Shown piece after piece: positions 6,805 to 13,893 of a stretch of 22,123 nucleotides of DNA. The stretch is from SAR324 cluster bacterium (GTDB lineage Bacteria; SAR324; XYD2-FULL-50-16). Numbering within the stretch: the stretch's first letter is position 1; each line of letters begins with the position of its first letter. The position numbers and the translations under genes were made by a program. Below the pieces are notes generated by a model. It was given only the letters and a program-made list of their open reading frames with translations. It ran no database searches and had not been told where the DNA came from. Where the stretch lies: positions 1 to 22,123 of the forward strand of contig NVSR01000118.1 of the NCBI GenBank assembly GCA_002401295.1, given 5' to 3'.

Positions 6805-7014
6805 ATGAAAACACCTAAAAAGAAAGAATTTCGCTTCATTAACCATCAGGTTAATATCTTCAAAAAGCAGAAGACTTCACTCATCACAAAAGCCCTCTTT
6901 TACACCTCAGTGCTCACGATTTCAGCTTACGTTGTGTTATTCACAAACTATCCTATGGTTCATGATTATTTTCATGAATTAAGGCACGCCTTGGCGATTA
7001 TACCCTGCCACTAA
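6805..7014 (+). CDS. CbtB-family small cobalt transport protein
   Basis: A 69-residue protein with a basic cytoplasmic N-terminus, one membrane span at about residues 28-49 and a short histidine-rich tail (YFHELRHALAIIPCH). The tail supplies His53, His57, His61, Cys68 and His69. A single span followed by HExxH/RH and a terminal PCH is the signature of CbtB, a subunit of predicted B12-regulated cobalt transporters that normally acts with the multi-span CbtA. Its first-gene position after a cobalamin riboswitch agrees. No CbtA is present; the next gene encodes an unrelated-looking 348-residue membrane protein. The tail residues are plausible cobalt ligands. Confidence 0.75.
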   Translation: MKTPKKKEFRFINHQVNIFKKQKTSLITKALFYTSVLTISAYVVLFTNYPMVHDYFHELRHALAIIPCH

Positions 7015-7054
7015 TTTCACCATAGACTGAAATTATATTACTTTTTGTGAGACT

Positions 7055-7088
7055 CACTCCCAGGTGGAGTGGTGCGTCAGTACCACTC
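7055..7088 (+). promoter_or_regulatory. Mutually exclusive hairpins in the cbtB-orf348 gap
   Basis: CACTCC (7055-7060) can pair with GGAGTG (7066-7071). The overlapping GAGTGGT (7067-7073) can instead pair with ACCACTC (7082-7088). The two stems share bases and cannot coexist. They sit in the 103-base gap after cbtB, about 30 bases before the ATG of the next gene, and may tune expression or message stability. No T-run follows. Confidence 0.35.
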
Positions 7089-7117
7089 AGCTATAAAATC
7101 CATGTTAGAGGTTTATT

Positions 7118-8164
7118 ATGCGTGTTTTCTTGGTCTTTTGTTCAATGCTGTTTTTTGCCTTTCCCGCATTGGGAGCCGTGAGTATTTCAACTTCTCCCCA
7201 AGTGGATCAAATTAGACCTGATCTGGATTTGGTTGATACCCAAGTTAGAGTCACACCAAATTCGGAATACGAAATTATTGTCAGAACCCCCGAGAGCCAT
7301 CCACTGATCAGTACGGACTTCCCCATTGTTGAGGGAACCCAGCTGTATCATTTGAGAGGCTTTACTAAGGATGGCATTATTCGTTTCAAAACAATCTATC
7401 CGATTCGAGGTACCTACAAAATTAGTGTCTTAACGGGTGGAACATGGGAATACCTTGAGCTGGACATCAACGAAACCCCTGGTGAGATAATCAACCTTTT
7501 AATTTTTTCAGGTTTTTTACTGCTTTTAGGCTTACTGGGCGGATATCTTTTACAGAAAACAGCCAAAGCTGAAGGAGAGGCCCAAAAACTGAACTTGACC
7601 GCTTCAGTAATCTTATTAGCCCTGCTAGCGGGCAGTTTTTCCGGAGAAGTGCAAGCTCACTCAGCTGCCCATGATATAGAGCAAAAGGGCTTTCTCCAGT
7701 GGAGTGCATCAGAAGGAGATCATACTTTTTCTGTGCAATTTGATTCCAATCAGGCGATTGTGGGAGAGTCCGTCACTTTCCACATGCAATTAGTCAGCGA
7801 GCAAAAAATCATCCAGGAGCCCTTTACCGTTAAAATGGAAACCTTTCATATGGAAGATAAGACGGTCATGTTTGAGGGCAGTTTTACTTCCTCGAAAGCC
7901 ACTGAAGAATCCTGTGGATTATGTTCCATTTCAACTGTGGTTCAATTCTTTGATGGGGCAGAAACAAAACTTACCTTCACCACGACCTTGCCCAATGGCA
8001 AGCAGTTATCCGTCGACGGCGTGATTGGTGTTGAAGGTCGGTCTCCCCCTACAGCCGTAAAAATCAAAACCCTGCTCCTACTCGCCGGGCTGATCCTCAC
8101 AGGGGTTGCCCTTGGCTTTTTCTTTATACCGACTAAAAAGAGGACTGCTGCGAATGCAGTTTAA
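7118..8164 (+). CDS. Unrecognised membrane protein in cobalt module (348 aa)
   Basis: I do not recognise this family. A signal peptide is visible (residues 1-20, cleavage after ALGA). A beta-rich periplasmic domain (about 21-122) follows, then two hydrophobic segments (about 125-146 and 160-178). The second ends VQAHSAAHD and looks like a second signal sequence. Another beta-rich domain follows (about 190-312) with scattered His/Met (FHM at 222 and ETFHMED near 244) and a CGLC pair (Cys266, Cys269). A final span covers 317-337, with a short basic cytoplasmic tail. The second domain recalls Ig-like metal-handling domains such as YtkA/FixH types, but this is only an impression. AGAGG precedes the ATG. 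Its place between cbtB and a LonB-like ATPase, behind a B12 riboswitch, suggests cobalt capture or transport, perhaps replacing CbtA. Confidence 0.75.
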   Translation: MRVFLVFCSMLFFAFPALGAVSISTSPQVDQIRPDLDLVDTQVRVTPNSEYEIIVRTPESHPLISTDFPIVEGTQLYHLRGFTKDGIIRFKTIYPIRGTYKISVLTGGTWEYLELDINETPGEIINLLIFSGFLLLLGLLGGYLLQKTAKAEGEAQKLNLTASVILLALLAGSFSGEVQAHSAAHDIEQKGFLQWSASEGDHTFSVQFDSNQAIVGESVTFHMQLVSEQKIIQEPFTVKMETFHMEDKTVMFEGSFTSSKATEESCGLCSISTVVQFFDGAETKLTFTTTLPNGKQLSVDGVIGVEGRSPPTAVKIKTLLLLAGLILTGVALGFFFIPTKKRTAANAV

Positions 8165-9356
8165 ATCAACTGAGGAGATTCCTCTTTCCGCAGACACCCT
8201 CAAACAGGTTATCGGACAGGAAGAGGCTGTAGAATTGGTGAAAATCGCAGCCAGACAACGTAGGTTCGTCTTGCTCATCGGAGACCCCGGAACGGGAAAA
8301 AGCATGCTGGGCAAAGCTTTGGCTGAAAATATGAAAGCCGAAGCACCACAGATTAGCCTGCTTTTTCATGATATCCAAGATCGAAATCGAGTTGCCGTTA
8401 AAAGCTTCACCCTGAATGAGGCGGAAAAAGAGATCAAACGGCGAACGCAGATCACCAAGGATAAAAATCGAATCAACAGCTTGATTTTTGGTAGCGTGCT
8501 TTTTCTGATCGCGATTGCCACTGCGGTTTTTAGCTTCACTCACAATCAACCCACAATCGTCTTTTGGGGATTGTTGGCTGCTTACGGTATGGTCCTCTTG
8601 AGAAAAAAAGTTTTCCCTGATGATCAATCCCTGGTACCAAGACTCTTATTTCCCCCCAAAAAGGATAAGGTTCCCTTCATCGATGCCACGGGCTTTCATG
8701 AGGGTGGACTCCTAGGTGATGTCAGGCACGATCCTTACCAATCAGGCGGTTCTGAATCCTTGCCTTACCAGCTAGTTGAGGCTGGAGCCATCCACCGGGC
8801 AAACCAGGGTGTGCTCTATATTGATGAGGTTTCCACCTTAAGTTTGGAATCTCAACTTTCCTTGCTCACGGCCATTCAGAACAAACAGTTACCGATTACC
8901 GGCAGGAGTGCCGGATCTAGTGGAACGATGGTGCAGAGCGACCCCGTAGTCTGTGACTTTGTTTTGGTGATAGCGGGACATAAACAAGATCTGGAAGGAT
9001 TACACCCCGCTCTAAGATCCCGCATGAATGGATATGGCTATGAAATACTTACTCGTAGCTCCATGCCAGATACAGCCAAAAATCGTGAGGCGATTGTCTA
9101 TCTGATCGCTCAGGAAGTAGTGAACGATGGCAAAATCCCCCATTTCACCTATGAAGCGGTTCAGGAAATGATTCAAGCAGCAGGAGAAATGTGCGCGAGT
9201 GATCATGAATTGACCTGCAGGTTCCGTGATCTGGGTGGTTTGGTTCGAGCGGCAGGCGATCAAGCTGTCATCAATGACCACCCTTTAGTTGAAGTGGCCG
9301 ACGTCCTTTCGGCAAAAAAGACCCATATGCCCATAGAAAAGCAAGCTTACGGATAG
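8154..9356 (+). CDS. LonB-like membrane AAA+ ATPase lacking the protease domain
   Basis: A 400-residue protein that follows archaeal-type LonB closely over the ATPase part. IGQEEAVELVKIAARQRR leads into Walker A GDPGTGKS (43-50). Two membrane spans (about 108-128 and 133-150) are inserted as in LonB. Then come DATGFHEGGLLGDVRHDPYQSGG, Walker B VLYIDE (220-225), HPALRSR and RDLGGLVRAAGD. The protein stops at IEKQAYG, just where LonB continues into its Ser-Lys protease domain, and no such domain follows in any frame before cbiK. The sensor-1 position, usually Asn in AGN, is His276. The start is the ATG at 8154, which has AGAGGA upstream and overlaps orf348 by 11 bases; an earlier in-frame ATG at 8106 lies inside orf348. 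Without the protease it probably acts as a membrane-anchored remodelling or chelatase-assisting ATPase; this is inference. Confidence 0.85.
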   Translation: MQFKSTEEIPLSADTLKQVIGQEEAVELVKIAARQRRFVLLIGDPGTGKSMLGKALAENMKAEAPQISLLFHDIQDRNRVAVKSFTLNEAEKEIKRRTQITKDKNRINSLIFGSVLFLIAIATAVFSFTHNQPTIVFWGLLAAYGMVLLRKKVFPDDQSLVPRLLFPPKKDKVPFIDATGFHEGGLLGDVRHDPYQSGGSESLPYQLVEAGAIHRANQGVLYIDEVSTLSLESQLSLLTAIQNKQLPITGRSAGSSGTMVQSDPVVCDFVLVIAGHKQDLEGLHPALRSRMNGYGYEILTRSSMPDTAKNREAIVYLIAQEVVNDGKIPHFTYEAVQEMIQAAGEMCASDHELTCRFRDLGGLVRAAGDQAVINDHPLVEVADVLSAKKTHMPIEKQAYG

Positions 9357-9395
9357 AAGGCATTTTGGTAAAAATCTTTTTCTATCATTTTTTTT
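9352..9395 (+). terminator. Possible intrinsic terminator between the LonB-like gene and cbiK
   Basis: GATAGAA (9352-9358) pairs with TTCTATC (9380-9386), with an inner ATTTT/AAAAT stem, and is followed by A and eight T (9388-9395). The LonB-like stop codon lies in the left arm. The stem is AT-rich, so termination would be partial, splitting the riboswitch module from cbiK and the genes downstream. Confidence 0.45.
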
Positions 9396-9410
9396 CAATG
9401 CTCGGCTCAC

Positions 9411-9425
9411 AGAGTTCACAACTCT
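9411..9425 (+). promoter_or_regulatory. Hairpin abutting the cbiK start
   Basis: AGAGTT (9411-9416) and AACTCT (9420-9425) form a 6-bp stem with a 3-nt loop, ending one base before the ATG at 9427. It would cover any ribosome-binding site (AGAG) for that start. Either it limits cbiK translation or the true start is the ATG at 9451. Confidence 0.3.
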
Positions 9426-9426
9426 C

Positions 9427-10386
9427 ATGCCGCTTCGTCATCTATTGAATATGAGCTGTCCGACCGCTACGAAAAAACAAACGAATAAGAAAGCAATTGT
9501 ACTGGCACATTTTGGAACAACAGTACTCTCAGCATTGAAATCCCTGGATGCGACCAAGGAGGCAATTCGAGAAGCTTTTCCAGAAACTCCAATCGCAATC
9601 AGTTTTACTTCCAATATCATCCGAGGCATTTGGGCCCGGCGCCGAGTTGAAGCACAACTCTGGCTGGATCAAGGGGTACCACAGGAATTCCTATATGCCC
9701 GCAGTATTTTAGGAGTCATAGGAGACCTGCAAGATCAAGGGTTTAGAAGTATTATCGTGCAACCAACGCACATTGCTCATGGTGAGCAATATGAAGATTT
9801 GCGTTCTTATATTGAAGGATTGCAATCGATTCAAACGATTAAAAAACGCTGGATGCCTTTCGAAAAAATTGTCTGCAGCCGTCCTACGCTGGGGACCCAT
9901 GGTGTCGAATTCAATTATCATTCTGACATTGAAGAGGTAGTGTCCGCCTTATCAGCGGATATCGAATTGGCTCGAAAACATCAGGCTGATTTGGTCTATG
10001 CAGGTCATGGTAATGAGTATTTCTCCACCGGAGTGTATCAAGAGACGCAACAAGAGTTCAGACGACAATACCCGGATGTTAAAACTTTTATTGGATTGGT
10101 CGAGGGATATCCCAGCCGTGAGGACTTACTGGTGGACCTGCATCGTGAAGGCAAGAAGAATATTATACTCAAACCTTTCATGCTGACTGCGGGAGACCAT
10201 GCCTGCAACGATATTGGAGGTGATGAAGAAGATTCCTGGAAAAACCGTTTAACGGAACAAGGCTTTAATGTAATGACAGTCTTAGAGGGACTCGGCTCAA
10301 ATCCTGATTTTTCCAGGCTTTACGCGAAACGCATCCATCAAACAGCGGAATTGCATGGCATCAATCTCCAAGATCAGGAATCCTAG
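9427..10386 (+). CDS. cbiK: Sirohydrochlorin cobaltochelatase CbiK
   Basis: This enzyme inserts Co(II) into sirohydrochlorin, the committed step of the oxygen-independent cobalamin pathway; CbiK chelatases need no ATP. The 319-residue protein shows the chelatase fold: AIVLAHFGTTVLSALKSLDA, then VQPTHIAHGEQYEDL with His115, LVYAGHGNEY with His194, and LKPFMLTAGDHACNDIGG with His258. His115 and His194 are in the blocks that carry metal-site histidines in characterised CbiK. Some relatives have a signal peptide for a periplasmic form; this N-terminus has none. Two starts are possible, 9427 and 9451, both without a clear Shine-Dalgarno. The first is given but the second is nearer the usual family length. 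It follows the predicted cobalt-uptake genes and sits three bases before cbiA. Confidence 0.88.
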   Translation: MPLRHLLNMSCPTATKKQTNKKAIVLAHFGTTVLSALKSLDATKEAIREAFPETPIAISFTSNIIRGIWARRRVEAQLWLDQGVPQEFLYARSILGVIGDLQDQGFRSIIVQPTHIAHGEQYEDLRSYIEGLQSIQTIKKRWMPFEKIVCSRPTLGTHGVEFNYHSDIEEVVSALSADIELARKHQADLVYAGHGNEYFSTGVYQETQQEFRRQYPDVKTFIGLVEGYPSREDLLVDLHREGKKNIILKPFMLTAGDHACNDIGGDEEDSWKNRLTEQGFNVMTVLEGLGSNPDFSRLYAKRIHQTAELHGINLQDQES

Positions 10387-10389
10387 ATT

Positions 10390-11712
10390 ATGAAGTCTAT
10401 CATGATCGCCGCTCCCGCAAGTGGCAACGGGAAAACAACCCTCACCTTAGGGATCCTGCGAGCTCTGAAAAATCGAGGCTTGGACGTTTGTGCTTATAAA
10501 ACCGGCCCTGATTACATCGATCGTGCCTTCCTGGAGACGGCTTCAGGAAAACCAGCGGGAAACCTGGACATGCATCTGCAAGGTCGTGAAGGCATGTACC
10601 AGTCCTTATCTCTGTCAAATAGTGAATATGGTGTCATTGAAGGGGTAATGGGTTATTTCGATGGGATCTATAATACCTGGCAAAACTCCAGTTACCATAT
10701 ATCTCGTTTGCTGGATATTCCAACCTTATTGGTTTACAGCCCTAAGGGAGAGATGTTCTCAGCTATCCCTAAAATCCAAGGAATGTGCGATTTTGAAGGA
10801 TCTACCATTTCAATGGTGGTCTTTAACCAGGTGACAGAACACTATTATCAACTACTGAAAGAAGCTGTTGAAGAGCACACTAATCTCAAAGTTCTGGGTT
10901 ACATTCCTAAAACGGAAGCCTTCTCCTTAAAAAGCCGACACCTGGGGTTGATTCAGGAGCAAGAAATTGAAAATTTAGATCAAACTATTGATCACATTGC
11001 TCAGATAGTTGAAGAACAACTCGACCTGAATAGCCTGATTGAGGCCATGAGGCCCGTCACACTGCCCAAAGCAATTGAGGCACCTCGTTTTCCCCATTAC
11101 GGGATTCGAGTGGCCATTGCCAAAGATCGTGCTTTCTCTTTCTATTACAAAGAGAATCTGGAGATGTTGGAGGCCTGTTGTGAGGTGAGTTATTTCTCAC
11201 CCTTGTCAGATGAAAAAATCCCTGACTGTGACTTGTTATATTTAGGTGGCGGTTATCCGGAAGTTTATCGACAGAGGCTATCTCAAAATACAGCAATGCT
11301 GGAATCAATCCGAGCTTTCGTGGAAGATGATGGATACGTTTTCGCTGAATGTGGCGGATTTATGTTCCTAACCGATTTTATTGAAGAAGATGCAATGGTC
11401 GGCATTTTTCCCGGTAAAAGCAGTCTGACCAAACGTCTGCAGCGATTTGGTTATATTGATTTGAAACTAAAAGAGCACTGTCTTTTAGGGGAAAAGGGAG
11501 ATTCCTTAACAGCTCATGAGTTTCACAAGTCTATTTCTGATGTAAAAGGCAAGAGCCTTTTCCAAATCCAAAAGACAATGGGCGAAAAATCCTGGGAATG
11601 CGGTTTCCAATATAAAAATGTATTAGCCGGATATCCCCACATTCATTTCCTAGGAAATCAGAAGGCATTTCAACACATGTTATTCACAGTCCAGCAGGCA
11701 ACCCACAAATAA
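10390..11712 (+). CDS. cbiA: Cobyrinate a,c-diamide synthase CbiA
   Basis: This enzyme amidates the a and c side chains of cobyrinate with glutamine-derived ammonia and ATP. The 440-residue protein has both expected halves. The N-terminal P-loop ATPase starts PASGNGKTTLTLGIL (residues 9-23), followed by YKTGPDYIDRAF and EGVMGYFDGIYN. The C-terminal class-I glutamine amidotransferase (about 235-440) carries DLLYLGGGYPEVY and the nucleophile Cys321 in FAECGGFMFLTD, with His residues in EFHKS and YPHIHF towards the end. Only three bases separate it from cbiK, and AGGA lies within the cbiK end, so the two are co-transcribed. The usual cobyrinate (not hydrogenobyrinate) substrate fits the anaerobic gene set. 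Confidence 0.92.
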   Translation: MKSIMIAAPASGNGKTTLTLGILRALKNRGLDVCAYKTGPDYIDRAFLETASGKPAGNLDMHLQGREGMYQSLSLSNSEYGVIEGVMGYFDGIYNTWQNSSYHISRLLDIPTLLVYSPKGEMFSAIPKIQGMCDFEGSTISMVVFNQVTEHYYQLLKEAVEEHTNLKVLGYIPKTEAFSLKSRHLGLIQEQEIENLDQTIDHIAQIVEEQLDLNSLIEAMRPVTLPKAIEAPRFPHYGIRVAIAKDRAFSFYYKENLEMLEACCEVSYFSPLSDEKIPDCDLLYLGGGYPEVYRQRLSQNTAMLESIRAFVEDDGYVFAECGGFMFLTDFIEEDAMVGIFPGKSSLTKRLQRFGYIDLKLKEHCLLGEKGDSLTAHEFHKSISDVKGKSLFQIQKTMGEKSWECGFQYKNVLAGYPHIHFLGNQKAFQHMLFTVQQATHK

Positions 11713-11715
11713 ATA

Positions 11716-11753
11716 CGGTTGGCGAATAACCAATAACTGACAATCAATAACCG
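11716..11753. repeat. AATAACC intergenic repeat between cbiA and cbiC
   Basis: AATAACC occurs at 11725-11731 and 11746-11752, 21 bases apart. CGGTT (11716-11720) can pair with AACCG (11749-11753). The style (AATAACC, AATAACTGA, CAATCAATAACC) resembles low-complexity intergenic repeats. It fills most of the 58-base gap without disturbing the cbiC ribosome-binding site GGAG at 11762-11765. Confidence 0.4.
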
Positions 11754-11770
11754 AATATCACGGAGAAAAA

Positions 11771-12442
11771 ATGCACGAAAAAAATCCAGAAAAAATCGAA
11801 CGTACCAGCATGGAAATCATCGAACAGGAAATGGGTAAACATTCCTTTTGTAAATCCACGTTGGCCGTAGTCAAACGCATGATCCACACTACAGGAGATT
11901 TCGACTATCAGAATATTGCCTCGATTCTCAATGGCGCAATCGATTCCGGTGTGACCACGGTACGTTCTGGAAACTTTCGTATTGTTACAGATACAACCAT
12001 GGCCATGGCCGGTATTAACAAAAGTGCTTTGGCCAGTACTGATGGCACGATAGATAACTATATCGGACACGACGAGATTTTTAAAAAAGCGAAAGAGCAA
12101 GGTGTAACTAGAGCCCGTCTTTCTATTGATTATGCGATCGAGCAAGGCCCTGTTGATATTTTTGTGGTTGGTAACGCTCCAACATCACTATTCCGCATTG
12201 GTGAGCTTTTTGAGGAAGGCAAAATCAACCCCAAGCTAGTGATCGCCACTCCCGTTGGTTTCGTCGGTGCCGCTGACTCCAAGGAATACATTCGCAGCTT
12301 AAAAATTCCAACGATTACTACGATAGGGCGTAAAGGTGGCAGCAATGTAGCTGCTGCGGTCATGAACGCGATCTTTTACCTGGCCATCGGTACCGAGGGA
12401 CGCTGCCTCTGCCAAAGTGTTAAACTAAAGAAGAAGAAGTAA
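11771..12442 (+). CDS. cbiC: Cobalt-precorrin-8 methylmutase CbiC
   Basis: This enzyme moves the C11 methyl group to C12, producing cobyrinate, the substrate of CbiA. The 223-residue protein has the family blocks: the catalytic His39 in VKRMIHTTGDFDY, then NGAIDSGVTTVRSGNFRIVTDTTM, VVGNAPTSLFRI, VIATPVGFVGAADSKE and GRKGGSNVAAAVMNAIFYL. The length is usual apart from a short basic N-terminal extension and a lysine-rich tail (KLKKKK). The ATG has GGAG at five bases. It is in the same direction as cbiA and 17 bases before cbiL, so one transcript is likely. Confidence 0.92.
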   Translation: MHEKNPEKIERTSMEIIEQEMGKHSFCKSTLAVVKRMIHTTGDFDYQNIASILNGAIDSGVTTVRSGNFRIVTDTTMAMAGINKSALASTDGTIDNYIGHDEIFKKAKEQGVTRARLSIDYAIEQGPVDIFVVGNAPTSLFRIGELFEEGKINPKLVIATPVGFVGAADSKEYIRSLKIPTITTIGRKGGSNVAAAVMNAIFYLAIGTEGRCLCQSVKLKKKK

Positions 12443-12459
12443 TCCAAAAGGAATCTGAT

Positions 12460-13116
12460 ATGAAAAAACTCTATGGAATTGGGATTGGTCCCGGTGATCC
12501 AGACTTGATCACCGTGAAAGCAGTCAAACTGATCCAGGGTGCCTCTAAGGTATTTGTCCCCAAGAGTAAAACGGAAAGCTTAGCCGGCAGTATTGCCGGA
12601 GAATACTTGGAAGGGAAAGAGGTTATCGAATTGCAATTTCCCATGGGGAAAGATAACCGGGAACGTTATATCAAGGCCGCTGCAACCATCAACGACGCCT
12701 TGGAGGATGGAGAATATACAGTTTTCCTCACACTGGGTGATCCTTTGGTTTACAGCACCTTTATGTATCTGATGATTGAGGCGAAAAAATTGGGTATTAC
12801 CGTAGCAACAGTGCCGGGTATCACCTCCTACAATGCAGCAGCTTCACTGTTAGTGCAGCCGATCACTACCAGGGATCAGAGCTTTTACTTAGCTGACGGT
12901 CAGGTTGACGAGCAGATCCTGGAACGAGTGGATTCAGTCTGTGTTTTAAAAACTACAAAGAATAAAGAAGAAACCCTGGATAAATTGGAACGCCATGGTT
13001 TCTCCTATACCTATGTCAAACGATGTACCCGGGAAGGAGAGCTGATTCTGACTGACCGGGAAGCCATTCTACAAGACAGAGATTATATGTCTCTTATCTT
13101 AGCCAAAAAAGGATAA
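12460..13116 (+). CDS. cbiL: Cobalt-precorrin-2 C20-methyltransferase CbiL
   Basis: This S-adenosylmethionine-dependent methyltransferase methylates C20 of cobalt-factor II/precorrin-2. The 218-residue protein opens with KLYGIGIGPGDPDLITVKAVKLI, the SAM-pocket loop of the corrin methyltransferase family. LTLGDPLVYSTFMYLM follows near residue 90 and TVPGITSYNAAASLL near 117. KVFVPKSK and the GDPLVYSTFMYL block are typical of CbiL/CobI rather than of the C11 or C17 enzymes. AGGA precedes the ATG at good spacing. The stop is one base from the cbiF start, indicating coupled translation. Confidence 0.9.
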   Translation: MKKLYGIGIGPGDPDLITVKAVKLIQGASKVFVPKSKTESLAGSIAGEYLEGKEVIELQFPMGKDNRERYIKAAATINDALEDGEYTVFLTLGDPLVYSTFMYLMIEAKKLGITVATVPGITSYNAAASLLVQPITTRDQSFYLADGQVDEQILERVDSVCVLKTTKNKEETLDKLERHGFSYTYVKRCTREGELILTDREAILQDRDYMSLILAKKG

Positions 13117-13117
13117 T

Positions 13118-13888
13118 ATGGTTTATTTCATTGGAGCGGGACCGGGTGATGTTGATTTGATCACCGTCAAGGGACGGCGCTTCCTGGAAACTGCGGATAT
13201 TGTCATCTATGCCGGTTCTCTGGTCTGGGTTGAACATCTAAAATTCTGCAAGAGCAGCTGCCAACACTACAATAGTGCCTCCATGACCATGGAGGACGTG
13301 GTAGCAGTCATGCTAGAGGCGGAAGAAAAAGGACTCATGGTAGTTCGTTTGCATACAGGTGATCCCACGATTTATGGGGCGATTCGAGAGCAAATGGTAG
13401 AATTGGACAAGGCTGGAATTACCTATGAAATCATTCCGGGTGTTAGTTCTTTTACGGCCAGTTGTGCCGCTATCAAACGCGAATTCACTCTGCCTGGTGT
13501 CAGCCAAACCGTGATCGTAACACGCATGGAAGGACGAACTCCCGTGCCCAAAGAGGAAGATCTGGAACTCTTAGCTTCTCACAAATGTTCCATGGCAATT
13601 TTTCTCTCTGTTCAAAATATCGATAAAGTGGTTGCCAAATTGGTTGCCGGTTACGGAAGTAAAGACGTGCCCGTCGCCGTGGTTTACAAAGCTACCTGGC
13701 CTGAAGAACAGGTGGTCAAGGGAACATTGGGTGATATTGCGGAAAAAGTGAAAGTAGCCGATATCAAGAATTTTTCTCAAATTTTGGTTGGGGGATTTAT
13801 TGAGGGAGATTTTGAACGCTCTCAGCTCTACCACCCTCAATTTTCTCACGCTTTTCGTAAGGCGGAAGCTCCAACAGTAGAAAAATAA
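13118..13888 (+). CDS. cbiF: Cobalt-precorrin-4 C11-methyltransferase CbiF
   Basis: This enzyme methylates C11 of cobalt-precorrin-4 using S-adenosylmethionine. The 256-residue protein begins MVYFIGAGPGDVDLITVKG, followed by TADIVIYAGSLV, which is diagnostic for CbiF/CobM. It continues with VVRLHTGDPTIYGAIREQM, EIIPGVSSFTASCAAIKREFTLP and IVTRMEGRTPVP. The C-terminus shows AVVYKATWPEEQVVKGTL, also typical. It is intact and of family length. The gene starts one base after cbiL and ends five bases before cbiH. In many anaerobic loci cbiG, the next-acting enzyme, sits between or beside these genes, but it is missing here. Confidence 0.93.
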   Translation: MVYFIGAGPGDVDLITVKGRRFLETADIVIYAGSLVWVEHLKFCKSSCQHYNSASMTMEDVVAVMLEAEEKGLMVVRLHTGDPTIYGAIREQMVELDKAGITYEIIPGVSSFTASCAAIKREFTLPGVSQTVIVTRMEGRTPVPKEEDLELLASHKCSMAIFLSVQNIDKVVAKLVAGYGSKDVPVAVVYKATWPEEQVVKGTLGDIAEKVKVADIKNFSQILVGGFIEGDFERSQLYHPQFSHAFRKAEAPTVEK

Positions 13889-13893
13889 TCACT

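Noticed and set aside
8106..8153. Upstream in-frame ATG for the LonB-like ATPase
   Set aside because: It lies 59 bases inside orf348, has no ribosome-binding site, and would add residues that are absent from the family; the ATG at 8154 has AGAGGA at good spacing.
9357..9426. Lon protease domain continuing in another frame after the ATPase stop
   Set aside because: Only 70 AT-rich bases separate the stop from cbiK and no protease motif is found in any frame.
10390..11712. CbiA as cobyric acid synthase (CbiP) or dethiobiotin synthase-like protein
   Set aside because: The P-loop start followed by a C-terminal amidotransferase with AECGG and a total of 440 residues fits CbiA; CbiP has different blocks.
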